DNA of 33,812 nucleotides, from the NCBI GenBank assembly GCA_964579725.1, contig CAZOHG010000041.1, forward strand, positions 1 to 33,812. Direction: 5' to 3'. A program made the position numbers and the translations under genes. The notes under the pieces are model-generated. The model was not told the origin of the DNA. It worked only from the letters and a program-made list of their open reading frames with translations, and did not search any database. This document shows, piece after piece, positions 1 to 7,813 of the stretch (position 1 is the stretch's first letter; each line of letters begins with the position of its first letter). This stretch comes from CAZOHG01 sp964579725. GTDB taxonomy: Bacteria > Zhuqueibacterota > JdFR-76 > BMS3Abin05.

Positions 1-761
1 GGGTGAATCCCCGAGTCATTTGTGAGTCCCTTTACCGTAACAATTGGTGTTTTCTGATTGAATGCCGGGACGAAAATCACGTCTCCACCATTGAGCAATG
101 GGTTGTATTTCATTTCACCAAAAAAGCGGAATCGGTCATAATCCACCGTGTCTGTTTTTCCGCTGGCATGTGTGATTTCAATAGCCGAAGGAATAGCAAG
201 GTCCGTTAGCTCTCCTGCCCGGGTTATTAGATCCGATACCCGATCTAAAGGGGTCGCGACATAGGTGCCCGGCTGAGTCACTTCACCGGTAATATGTACA
301 CGAATTTTTCTGACGATCATGAGATAAGCAATGACTTTTGCCTTGATATATTTTTTTGTTCCGGCCTGTAAAACCAATTTTTTTACCTGGGCGAGGGTTT
401 TGTTGGCGACTTGAAGCGATCCCACCGTCGGGATGACCAATCGTCCCTCGGCCGTTACGGGGATCTGAAAAGCCTTTTGAATATCGCCCCAAATGACGAC
501 GGAAAAAACATCGCCGGGGCCCACAATATACGTACGCGGGTCAATAGCCTTTTCAAAAGCCTGTTCCATCAGTTTAAGCTGGACTTCCTGAAACGAAAGT
601 TCCGCCTTGGTTTTCTCAGGCGCTTGTTGTTCCAATTGTACAGAGGTACTCTTTTCGTGCTTTTGGGTGGAAGGGATCTGCGCCAGAACCAAAGACGGGA
701 AAAACAGGAAACCCAATGCGCCCAGTCGGAGAAGAAAATTTTGGGGGATTCGAATTTTCAT
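1..761 (-). CDS. Wza-type polysaccharide export protein, partial (C-terminus off the left edge)
   Basis: Outer-membrane/periplasmic exopolysaccharide export protein. Reading leftwards from the ATG at 761, 253 codons are open and run off the window, so the C-terminus is missing. Residues 1-27 look like a signal peptide (hydrophobic core, then VLA before Q28). A Poly_export domain follows, with YIVGPGDVFSVVIWG at residues 78-92. An SLBB-like domain starts near residue 154 (VHITGEVTQPGTY), and a second seems to begin at 240 (VTVKGLTNDSG) just before the edge. The start lies 6 bases after the stop of the upstream UDP-sugar dehydrogenase, so the two genes are probably co-transcribed. By family knowledge such proteins form the export channel for capsule or exopolysaccharide. 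Whether it is a full Wza-like channel or a longer multi-SLBB protein cannot be judged from this fragment. Confidence 0.9.
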   Translation of the reverse strand, partial: MKIRIPQNFLLRLGALGFLFFPSLVLAQIPSTQKHEKSTSVQLEQQAPEKTKAELSFQEVQLKLMEQAFEKAIDPRTYIVGPGDVFSVVIWGDIQKAFQIPVTAEGRLVIPTVGSLQVANKTLAQVKKLVLQAGTKKYIKAKVIAYLMIVRKIRVHITGEVTQPGTYVATPLDRVSDLITRAGELTDLAIPSAIEITHASGKTDTVDYDRFRFFGEMKYNPLLNGGDVIFVPAFNQKTPIVTVKGLTNDSGIH

Positions 762-767
762 GTGAAA

Positions 768-2105
768 TCAGTCTCCATTGCCCAAAACGCGCCCGCTGCC
801 AAGTCGGACAATTTTTTCCCGTCCGTCCTTAACATGTTTGGTTGCATTGCGGGTGTCTACAACCAATTTGGCATGTTGGACGATGAAATCGTAGTCGTAG
901 TCGGAATGATCGGTTGTAATCACCACACAGTCTACCAATCCCAACAGATCTTTGGTGAGATTCTGTGAGGTGTACGTTTTCCCGTTTATTTGAAGCTCGG
1001 GCACGTAGGGGTCATTGTACATTACGTAATTCATGCCCTTGCTTTCGAGGATTTCAAAAATCTTCAATGCCGGAGAGTTTCGGATGTCGTTCACGTTTTT
1101 CTTGAAGGCAGCGCCCAAAAGAAGGACTTTGGCATTGGTCAACGGAACACCGTGTTCGCTCAGCGCGTGGACAATGAGTCCGTACACGTAGTAGGGCATG
1201 CTTTCGTTGGTTTCCGCGGCCAATTCAATAAAATTTGTGTGAAAATCGAATTCCCGGGCTTTCCACGAGAGATAATAGGGATCGACCAAAATGCAGTGCC
1301 CGCCAATGCCGGGCCCCGGATAAAAGGGCATGAAGCCGAAAGGTTTGGTGGCAGCTGCGTCAATGACTTCCCACATATCGATATTGCCCATTCGATCACA
1401 CAGGGTGGCCAGTTCGTTGACTAGGGCAATATTGACGCTGCGGAAAATATTTTCCAGTAGCTTGGTCATTTCGGCGGCTCGAGGCGAGGACACCACATGA
1501 ACGTTTCGAGTGACCTGTCCAATGACCGCCTTTGCCATTTCCGTACATTTGGGCGTGACGCCCCCCAGAACAATGGGTGTATTTTCAGTGTTAAAATCCG
1601 TTCGGCCGGGGTCAATCCGCTCAGGTGAAAAAGCCAGGAAAAAATCCTTGCCCACTTTTAGACCCGTTTCTTCCAAAATGGGCTGTACTACTTTTTCCGT
1701 GGTTTCCGGAAAAGTGGTGCTCTTTAAGATCACCACCTGCCCTTTTCGAAGGTGCTCTTTAATTCCGTTGGTGGAATCCACAATATAGGAAATATCCGGT
1801 TCTTTGTTGCGGTTAAAGGGCGTCGGCACACAAATAAACATGGCATCCAATTCACCCACGCGGTCGTATTCCGTCGTAGCGACGAAGTGGCCGTTTTCCA
1901 CTACCTTTTTCAGTTTGGCATCGTCTACGTCATCGATGTAATTTTCGCCCCGATTTAATAAATCCACTTTGCCGGCATCTTTGTCAATGCCCAAGACAAA
2001 AAAACCGTGGTCAGCAAAATCCGTTGCCAAAGGCAAACCGACGTAACCCAAACCGATGATACCAATTTTGGCTTCTTTTTTCGCTAATTTTTCTTTCAAA
2101 TCCAT
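768..2105 (-). CDS. UDP-N-acetylglucosamine/mannosamine-type nucleotide-sugar 6-dehydrogenase
   Basis: NAD-dependent two-step oxidation of a UDP-hexosamine to its uronic acid, a precursor for surface polysaccharide. The 445-residue protein has the Rossmann motif GLGYVG (18-23), a central helical dimerisation domain and the catalytic cysteine C271 in GPGIGGHCILVDP. In this motif the usual proline after CI is leucine. The match resembles the WbpA/WecC branch rather than UDP-glucose dehydrogenase, but the exact sugar is not certain. The ATG at 2105 is chosen because AAAGGGG lies just upstream and because family homology starts here. A longer in-frame version to 2183 would overlap the end of the dehydratase gene. 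It sits 11 bases after rfbB and 6 bases before the export gene, which supports a single exopolysaccharide operon. Confidence 0.93.
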   Translation of the reverse strand: MDLKEKLAKKEAKIGIIGLGYVGLPLATDFADHGFFVLGIDKDAGKVDLLNRGENYIDDVDDAKLKKVVENGHFVATTEYDRVGELDAMFICVPTPFNRNKEPDISYIVDSTNGIKEHLRKGQVVILKSTTFPETTEKVVQPILEETGLKVGKDFFLAFSPERIDPGRTDFNTENTPIVLGGVTPKCTEMAKAVIGQVTRNVHVVSSPRAAEMTKLLENIFRSVNIALVNELATLCDRMGNIDMWEVIDAAATKPFGFMPFYPGPGIGGHCILVDPYYLSWKAREFDFHTNFIELAAETNESMPYYVYGLIVHALSEHGVPLTNAKVLLLGAAFKKNVNDIRNSPALKIFEILESKGMNYVMYNDPYVPELQINGKTYTSQNLTKDLLGLVDCVVITTDHSDYDYDFIVQHAKLVVDTRNATKHVKDGREKIVRLGSGRVLGNGD

Positions 2106-2116
2106 TTTTAGCCCCT

Positions 2117-3118
2117 TTATTCCAAGTGGTAGTGTTTTTTGTAAAACTCGAGGTACTCGCCGCTTTTTAATTTTTCCCACCACCAGCGATTGGCTAAATA
2201 CCAGTCGATGGTTTGATCCATGGCTTCCTCAAAGGTGCGGGCAGGTTGCCAGCCCAGGGCTTTTATTTTTTCCCAATTAAGGGAATACCGCCGGTCGTGG
2301 CCCAGACGATCCTGAACAAAAACCATCAAATCGGTGGATTTGCCCAGTTTATTCAAAATGTACTTGGTAATTTCCAAATTGGTTTTCTCGTTTCCGGCGC
2401 CAATGTTGTACACCTCGCCGTTTTCCCCTTTTTGGGTGACCAAATCAATTGCACTGCAATGGTCGTCCACGTAAATCCAATCCCGAATATTTTGCCCGTC
2501 GCCGTAAATGGGCAATTTTTTCTTCTCGATGGCATTGGTGACGAAAAGCGGAATAAGTTTTTCGGGAAATTGATAGGGCCCGAAATTGTTGGAGCATCGG
2601 GTAATAACAACAGGCAATTGGTAGGTGACGAAATAAGAAAAAGCCAGCCGGTCGGCACCGGCTTTACTGGCCGAATAGGGGCTGGAGGGCATGAGGGGAT
2701 CGGTTTCTTTGAACGATTCGCCCAGGGTGCTTCCGTACACCTCGTCGGTACTAATCTGGACAAAGCGCTCGAGCCCGAATTGGCGTGCAGCTTCCAGGAG
2801 CACAAACGTTCCAAAAATGTCGGTTTGAATAAAATCGTCCGGTTTGCCGATGCTTCGGTCTACATGACTTTCCGCTGCAAAATTGACGACAATATCCGCT
2901 TCTTTGACAAGGGGTTCCACGAGGTCCGCATTGCAGATGTCTCCCTTGACGAAGCGGTAGCGAGGGTCATTTTCTACGTCCTTGAGATTGTCCAAATTGC
3001 CGGCGTAGGTCAATTTGTCTAAATTAGTGACCGCGATATCGTCGTATTTTTTCAGGAGATAATGGATGAAATTGCTGCCGATAAAACCGGCTCCCCCCGT
3101 GACCAAATAGCGTTTCAT
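2117..3118 (-). CDS. rfbB: dTDP-glucose 4,6-dehydratase
   Basis: Extended short-chain dehydrogenase that converts dTDP-glucose to dTDP-4-keto-6-deoxyglucose, the entry point to rhamnose and other deoxysugars. The 333-residue length is normal for the family. Visible motifs are the NAD-binding GGAGFIGS (8-15), the substrate and active-site segment STDEVYG (T124, D125, E126), and the YxxxK pair Y148/K152 in YSASK. The N-terminus MKRYLVTGG is typical, so the ATG at 3118 is secure. It is the first gene of the leftward polysaccharide block. The remaining dTDP-rhamnose genes (rfbA, rfbC, rfbD) are not in this window, so the final sugar is unknown. A UDP-glucose epimerase is less likely, given the DE dyad after the serine/threonine. 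Confidence 0.95.
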   Translation of the reverse strand: MKRYLVTGGAGFIGSNFIHYLLKKYDDIAVTNLDKLTYAGNLDNLKDVENDPRYRFVKGDICNADLVEPLVKEADIVVNFAAESHVDRSIGKPDDFIQTDIFGTFVLLEAARQFGLERFVQISTDEVYGSTLGESFKETDPLMPSSPYSASKAGADRLAFSYFVTYQLPVVITRCSNNFGPYQFPEKLIPLFVTNAIEKKKLPIYGDGQNIRDWIYVDDHCSAIDLVTQKGENGEVYNIGAGNEKTNLEITKYILNKLGKSTDLMVFVQDRLGHDRRYSLNWEKIKALGWQPARTFEEAMDQTIDWYLANRWWWEKLKSGEYLEFYKKHYHLE

Positions 3119-3353
3119 GAAAGTTCTCCGTCAATGTCGTAAAGGATGTGAAAATTCCTGTGTTGCGAAGAAATCGGACCTGGCCCCCCCTCTTGTGTTG
3201 TTAGCCTCGCCATCAAACCGGTAATTTAACAAAACCTAAAGGTAAAAAAGATTGACACAAAAATCAACTTGTTTTTTATGAAACGGCTGCGGTACAAAAA
3301 ATAGATATTTTAGGTTTGTGTGTATAAAATCCGTTCTTTTTTTTACCAACGGT

Positions 3354-4574
3354 TCAGTTTTCCTGTTCCTTTTTCAGGCTCAGCACGATGTCTCGAGTAT
3401 CCCGAGCAATCACCAATTCCTCATTTGTGGGAATGACCAAGACTCTGGCTTTGGAATCGGCTGTGCTGATTTCCATGCGCTTCCCAACGGCTTCCTCGTT
3501 TTTGGCAGAGTCAAGTTTTAAACCCATGAGTTCGAGACCCTGGCAAGCCTTTTCACGAACAACCGGGGCATTTTCGCCGATGCCGGCCGTAAACACCAGC
3601 ACGTCCAATCCTCCCATGGCTGCGGTGTAGGCGCCGATGTATTTTTTGATTCGGTAAGTCATAACGTCAAGTGCTAATTGGGCGCGTTTGTTGCCCGATT
3701 TGGCTTCCTCGATGATCTCACGGGCATCGCTGGAGATGCCGGAAATGCCCCACAACCCGCTGTGTTTATTGAGAAGAGTATTGGCCTGGGCGAGCGTTAA
3801 TTCTTCCTGTCCCATGATGTGCAAAATGCTGGCTGGGTCAATGTCACCAGAGCGCGTTCCCATGACCAATCCTTCTACGGGTGTAAATCCCATTGAGGTG
3901 TCAATGGAGTACCCGTTTTGGATGGCCGCCATGCTGCACCCGTTTCCCAAATGCGCGGTAATGATGCGCAGGGATTCGAAGGGTTTCCCCAGCATCTGGG
4001 ATGCGACGTGAGAAACGTAGCGGTGAGAGGTTCCGTGGAATCCGTACCGCCGGATGCCGTATTTTCTGTACAGCGAATAGGGCAGCGCGTACATGTACGC
4101 ATGAGCCGGCATTTGTTGGTGAAAAGCCGTGTCGAAAACCGCTACCTGAGGCACATCGGGTAGATGGCGCTGTGCCGCCTGAATCCCCTTAATATTGTGG
4201 GGATTGTGTAGCGGTGCCAGATCGATACAATCCTTAATCGTATCCATGACTTCCGGCGTAATCAGTACCGACGCCTTGAACTTTTCACCCCCGTGTACCA
4301 CACGGTGCCCCACGGCATCGATTTCGTTTTTATCCTTAATCACGCCATGGTTGCGCGACATTAAAACCGCCAGCACATTTTCAATCGCCATGGTGTGGTC
4401 GAGAATTTCACCCACGTAATGCAGTTTGTCTCCGTCAAAACGGGATTGTTTGAGCGAAGCGCCGCTCATCCCGATTCGCTCCACCACTCCTTTGGCCAGT
4501 GCCGTTTCCTTCTCCGAATCGATGAGCTGATATTTGACTGAACTGCTTCCACAATTCAATACCAGGATTTTCAT
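3354..4574 (-). CDS. ackA: Acetate kinase
   Basis: Cytoplasmic kinase interconverting acetyl phosphate plus ADP with acetate plus ATP. The 406-residue protein shows the family signatures in order: NCGSSSVKY at 7-15, VFDTAFHQQMP, GFHGTSHRYVS, HLGNGCSMAAI followed by DTSMGFTPVEGLVMGTRSGD, and FTAGIGENAPVVR near the C-terminus. The SMGFTPVEG segment and overall length separate it from butyrate and propionate kinases. It lies 31 bases downstream of the 3-hydroxyacyl-CoA dehydrogenase, so the two are likely one transcript. No phosphotransacetylase is visible. A weak inverted repeat (CCGTT 3331-3335, AACGG 3348-3352) lies just after the stop but is too short to call a terminator. Confidence 0.97.
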   Translation of the reverse strand: MKILVLNCGSSSVKYQLIDSEKETALAKGVVERIGMSGASLKQSRFDGDKLHYVGEILDHTMAIENVLAVLMSRNHGVIKDKNEIDAVGHRVVHGGEKFKASVLITPEVMDTIKDCIDLAPLHNPHNIKGIQAAQRHLPDVPQVAVFDTAFHQQMPAHAYMYALPYSLYRKYGIRRYGFHGTSHRYVSHVASQMLGKPFESLRIITAHLGNGCSMAAIQNGYSIDTSMGFTPVEGLVMGTRSGDIDPASILHIMGQEELTLAQANTLLNKHSGLWGISGISSDAREIIEEAKSGNKRAQLALDVMTYRIKKYIGAYTAAMGGLDVLVFTAGIGENAPVVREKACQGLELMGLKLDSAKNEEAVGKRMEISTADSKARVLVIPTNEELVIARDTRDIVLSLKKEQEN

Positions 4575-4605
4575 ACAGTCAACTCCTTTATTCCTTGAAA
4601 AACCG

Positions 4606-5511
4606 TTAGTGCCGAATCAGTACGGAAGACTTCCCCGGAATCTTTTTGCCGTGCTCGTCGTATTCAAAAATACCTTTTCCCGTTTTTTTGCCCAAATAGC
4701 CGGCACGGACAAGTTTGCGTAAAAGCGGGCAGGGGCGGTATTTGAGTTCCCCCAATTCCCGAAAAAGGGACTCCATCCAGAGGAGCAGCTCGTCTAATCC
4801 GATTTGGTCAATCAGTGTCAGCGGCCCGATGCCGAAATTGAAGCCCAACCGCATGGCGGTGTCAATGTCGTCGGCAGACGCCACTCCTTCCATCAACACA
4901 TACATCGCCTCGTTCAGGAAGGGTACAATGACACGCGCAGTAATGTAGCCGGGGTATTCAAACACCTCAACCGGTGTCTTCCCGATTTCGACGGCGAAAG
5001 CCCGTGCCTCCTCAAATGTCCGATCAGACGTCGACAGCCCACGCACAATTTCCACCAATGCCGTTTTGGGAACCGGATTGAGAAAGTGCATGCCAATCAG
5101 GCGGTCTTTTCGTTTTAAATCGGCGGCAATTTCCGTAATACTCAGCGTCGCTGTGTTGGTAATAAATAAAATATCGCGAGCGCAAACCTGATCGAATTCG
5201 CCCAACACTTTCTTTTTGATTTCCAGATTTTCGGGTACCGCTTCAATAATCAAATCCACTTTTTTTCGGCGCAACTCTTCCAATTCCGTCGTTCCGAAAA
5301 TGCGTGCCATAATGGCCCGTTTGTCGCTTTCCGTCATTCCCCACTTGGCAATTTCGGCATCAATGTTTTGCCCAATTCCCTTAATGGCCAGATCCAATTT
5401 TTCCTGACTGACTTCAACCAAATAGACGTCAATTCCCTTGGCCGCTACCGTCTGGGCAATCCCCCGTCCCATGGTGCCGCCACCAATAATTCCGACACGC
5501 TTTATGGGCAT
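4606..5511 (-). CDS. 3-hydroxyacyl-CoA (3-hydroxybutyryl-CoA) dehydrogenase
   Basis: NAD(P)-dependent oxidoreductase of 3-hydroxyacyl-CoA/3-ketoacyl-CoA, used in beta-oxidation or butyrate-type fermentation. The 301-residue protein has a Rossmann motif GIIGGGTMGRG near the N-terminus, the catalytic-His segment GMHFLNPVPKTALVEIV, and the C-terminal dimerisation domain ending in GYLGKKTGKGIFEY. The ATG at 5511 is preceded by GGGAG; a TTG five codons upstream is less likely. The motif usually written PGFVVNR is PGYITAR here, so the conserved Asn is Ala, and the usual TNTSSL is TNTATL. A similar TTR form occurs in some thermophile homologues as I recall, so the enzyme may still be active. Its direct partner in the operon is acetate kinase. 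Confidence 0.92.
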   Translation of the reverse strand: MPIKRVGIIGGGTMGRGIAQTVAAKGIDVYLVEVSQEKLDLAIKGIGQNIDAEIAKWGMTESDKRAIMARIFGTTELEELRRKKVDLIIEAVPENLEIKKKVLGEFDQVCARDILFITNTATLSITEIAADLKRKDRLIGMHFLNPVPKTALVEIVRGLSTSDRTFEEARAFAVEIGKTPVEVFEYPGYITARVIVPFLNEAMYVLMEGVASADDIDTAMRLGFNFGIGPLTLIDQIGLDELLLWMESLFRELGELKYRPCPLLRKLVRAGYLGKKTGKGIFEYDEHGKKIPGKSSVLIRH

Positions 5512-5677
5512 GAATTTTTCTCCCAATCCGTTTCCATTTCATTTCCAAAAACACCAACCAATCAAGGGTTTTAAATATATTAAAAAAATCAACCAAAAGA
5601 AATTATTTTTTTGTTAAGTTTCAGAAATATTATGGAATTGGCAGGGACTCGGAAAGACCGGAATGGGAGGTGAAATT

Positions 5678-6577
5678 TTAAAAAAAATTGTAGGTAAAAC
5701 CCATGGAAAGCGTTTGTTTAATCTGCGCTTTGGAGGTGACGTCATTGTCGTAAATCATGTAAACATTGAGATTTACAGAAAAATACTTTGCCAATTTGGA
5801 AGTTACCTGACTCTCCCACCGCACGTCAATGTCCTTGAAACGCCGCAGGTTGTAAAAGAGCTGAATCTTTGAAAGAAAACGCAGACTCTTGTTGGGAATG
5901 AATTTAAATTGCGTTTGAGAATTCAGGCCCTTTTCTAACTTGAAATGTTCCACCTTGTCCTTTGTGCGAGGATTGTCGCTGTAAGCCGGATAAAGTTTGG
6001 TGAAGGTTTCTTTTAAGGCAAGCCCCATGCGGATGTACACATTCTCGTTAAATCGAATTCCGCTTCCGGCACTTTGGGTAATGTACGCCGGGTCCCAAAA
6101 GCCCGACCGAGCGACGGGAGGGTTTTTGGAATAGTCATACCCCCGAGTAAACTGTGTGAGCAATTGAACGGACGCAAAAGGATTGAGATATTTTTTCTTT
6201 TTGATGGTGGTGGAACTTTCCACCTCGATTCGATCCAGTGAGTTGCGGACGCGTGTTCCTCCGATTTTGGTTTGCCCGAAAGCAAATTTGCCCCGAAGCG
6301 TGACATTGTACAGTTTCGTATTGTTGACCAAACTACTGTTGATGTACGCCGCGTACGAGAGGGCGGCGTCTCCACCGGCGGCCCAGTTGGAATACGAAAC
6401 CTGCGAAGCCGCCAATCGAACTTCCAATTTTTTCTTCAGCCCGAAAATTTCAGGTGGAGCCGGCAGAGGTAAGGGGAAATAACTTTTGGGACGGGCAAAA
6501 GCCGAGGAAATAGAGAAAAATAGAAGAAGGAGAAAAAATGCAATGGTTTGCGTCAATTTTCGGGAAAAGGCACTCAT
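5678..6577 (-). CDS. DUF3078-like outer-membrane beta-barrel protein
   Basis: Predicted outer-membrane protein of unknown function. The 299-residue protein starts with a signal peptide (about residues 1-28, long hydrophobic stretch then SSAFA). It continues with alternating hydrophobic/polar strands and ends in a phenylalanine (FTYNFF), a common C-terminal signature of barrel proteins. The segment SNWAAGGDAALS (63-74) matches the SNW..GG...S motif I associate with DUF3078, common in the Bacteroidetes group. The start at 6577 has no good Shine-Dalgarno site. It stands alone between a 166-base AT-rich gap (5512-5677) and a 188-base gap (6578-6765). No substrate can be suggested. Confidence 0.75.
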   Translation of the reverse strand: MSAFSRKLTQTIAFFLLLLFFSISSAFARPKSYFPLPLPAPPEIFGLKKKLEVRLAASQVSYSNWAAGGDAALSYAAYINSSLVNNTKLYNVTLRGKFAFGQTKIGGTRVRNSLDRIEVESSTTIKKKKYLNPFASVQLLTQFTRGYDYSKNPPVARSGFWDPAYITQSAGSGIRFNENVYIRMGLALKETFTKLYPAYSDNPRTKDKVEHFKLEKGLNSQTQFKFIPNKSLRFLSKIQLFYNLRRFKDIDVRWESQVTSKLAKYFSVNLNVYMIYDNDVTSKAQIKQTLSMGFTYNFF

Positions 6578-6765
6578 GTGAGAAATCTATTCTAAATCGT
6601 TGGAGGTTCAAACGCCGCTTCGAATCATTCAACTCCTAAATATAATAGAAAGTCGTTGAGGAGTCAATAGGTTTTCGTGGAAAAAGCAAGAGAAATCCCG
6701 GCAAGCGTGCCCTTTTGCGCAGGGTGTCTTCTCGGTAGTTCTTGTCCACTTGGGTCGTGATTTTT

Positions 6766-6969
6766 TCACTCCTGCAAAGAAAGAACGGTCTCTTCGATTT
6801 CGCGAATGAAACGTTCCAGCTCGGGGGATTTTTTGATCGATTGAAATCGGTTTCTTAGAAAAGAGAGGTAAAATTCTCGAAGTGCCCTTTTGTTCCAATC
6901 GCGAAAACGAAGGGGCTGCGGCCCGTATTTCGGAATGATCTTTTGCTCGAGGAACTCTTTGTACTCCAT
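6766..6969 (-). CDS. Small hypothetical protein, 67 residues, charged and probably helical
   Basis: I do not recognise this gene. It is kept because a strong ribosome-binding site (AAGGTGG) sits 7 bases before the ATG at 6969, and because the protein has a coherent composition: no low complexity, many Lys/Arg/Glu, and a C-terminal part (SPELERFIREIEETVLSL) that reads as an amphipathic helix. No signal peptide, membrane segment or cysteine is present, so it is probably cytoplasmic. A longer overlapping reading frame in the same region has biased composition and no such start signal. It is divergent from thiN, with 220 bases between the two starts. Confidence 0.6.
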   Translation of the reverse strand: MEYKEFLEQKIIPKYGPQPLRFRDWNKRALREFYLSFLRNRFQSIKKSPELERFIREIEETVLSLQE

Positions 6970-7105
6970 TCAAGCACCACCTTTTCCCGTTTGTGTTCCA
7001 TTCTATTTATCGGCATTTTCTTCGTTGATTTTTAGTACAAAACCATATCTTCTTAATAATTAAAGTGTTCCGGTAAATGAAAATTGACCCGAAAATATAT
7101 TTTTC

Positions 7106-7134
7106 TTGCCGCTTTGATTGAAAATGATTATCTT
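7106..7134 (+). promoter_or_regulatory. Candidate sigma70-type promoter for thiN and the symporter
   Basis: TTGCCG (7106-7111) and TATCTT (7129-7134) are separated by 17 bases, 55 bases before the thiN start. Each box matches the consensus only partly, so this is a weak call. No TPP riboswitch is visible between it and thiN. Confidence 0.25.
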
Positions 7135-7189
7135 AATACGCCGAATGAAGAGAAACCGCCAACGAATAAATGGAAACCGATCGTTTCGT

Positions 7190-7813
7190 ATGAAAGTTTT
7201 GGTTTTTGCCAACGGCACGCCGCCGTCTCGAGCGCGCGTGCAACCCTTTTTGCACGATTCATCCCTTATTGTGGCAGCGGACGGCGGGGCCAACGCGCTG
7301 GGGCAATTGGGGCTTTCTCCCGATTTTGTGGTTGGCGATCTGGATTCACTTTCCCCGGACGCACGGGGAAAATTTCCCCGAGCCCAATTTGTAGAACGGG
7401 CGGATCAGAATAAAACGGACCTGGAAAAGACCCTTACCTTTTGCCTGGAAAAGGGCGCAACCGAAATCGTTGTTTTTGGTGCCACCGGCCGCCGCCTGGA
7501 CCACGAATTGGCCAATTTGGGCATTCTGCAGCACGTCAGCCGCCAGGCGCAAGTGACCCTGGTGGACAACCATTTTTGGGTGCGGGTGGTCCGTGGGAGC
7601 TTTTCCTTTCCCTGTAAACCGGGCCGGTTGATTTCATTGATCGCATTGCAGTTAGCCGAGGGAGTGTCCGTGCAGGGGGTGCAATTCCCCCTCCAAAATG
7701 CCCGGCTGGACTTCGGCGGACGCGGCGTAAGCAACGTGGCGACGGCGGAGCAGGTTTCCATTCAGATCAAAAAAGGCGAACTTTTCCTTTTTGTGGCACA
7801 CGATGTCGCCTGA
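7190..7813 (+). CDS. thiN: Thiamine pyrophosphokinase
   Basis: Transfers pyrophosphate from ATP to thiamine to give thiamine diphosphate (TPP) in the cytoplasm. The 207-residue protein has the family signatures: DGGANAL (31-37), DFVVGDLDS (45-53), QNKTDLEK (73-80) and GATGRRLDH (97-105), followed by the C-terminal beta-sandwich thiamine-binding domain. The start at 7190 is chosen because the fold begins directly with MKVLVFANG. In-frame ATGs at 7118 and 7145 would add a basic tail not found in the family. No strong ribosome-binding site precedes any of them. Its end overlaps the symporter start by 11 bases, which implies translational coupling and ties the transporter to thiamine. Confidence 0.93.
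   Translation: MKVLVFANGTPPSRARVQPFLHDSSLIVAADGGANALGQLGLSPDFVVGDLDSLSPDARGKFPRAQFVERADQNKTDLEKTLTFCLEKGATEIVVFGATGRRLDHELANLGILQHVSRQAQVTLVDNHFWVRVVRGSFSFPCKPGRLISLIALQLAEGVSVQGVQFPLQNARLDFGGRGVSNVATAEQVSIQIKKGELFLFVAHDVA

Noticed and set aside
2213..3022. Long plus-strand reading frame (269 residues) opposite rfbB
   Set aside because: It is the antisense shadow of a clear dehydratase gene, with no ribosome-binding site and no family pattern.
7119..7134. Fur-box-like GAAAATGATTATC upstream of thiN
   Set aside because: It matches only about half of the 19-base consensus well, the region is AT-rich, and no iron-related gene follows.
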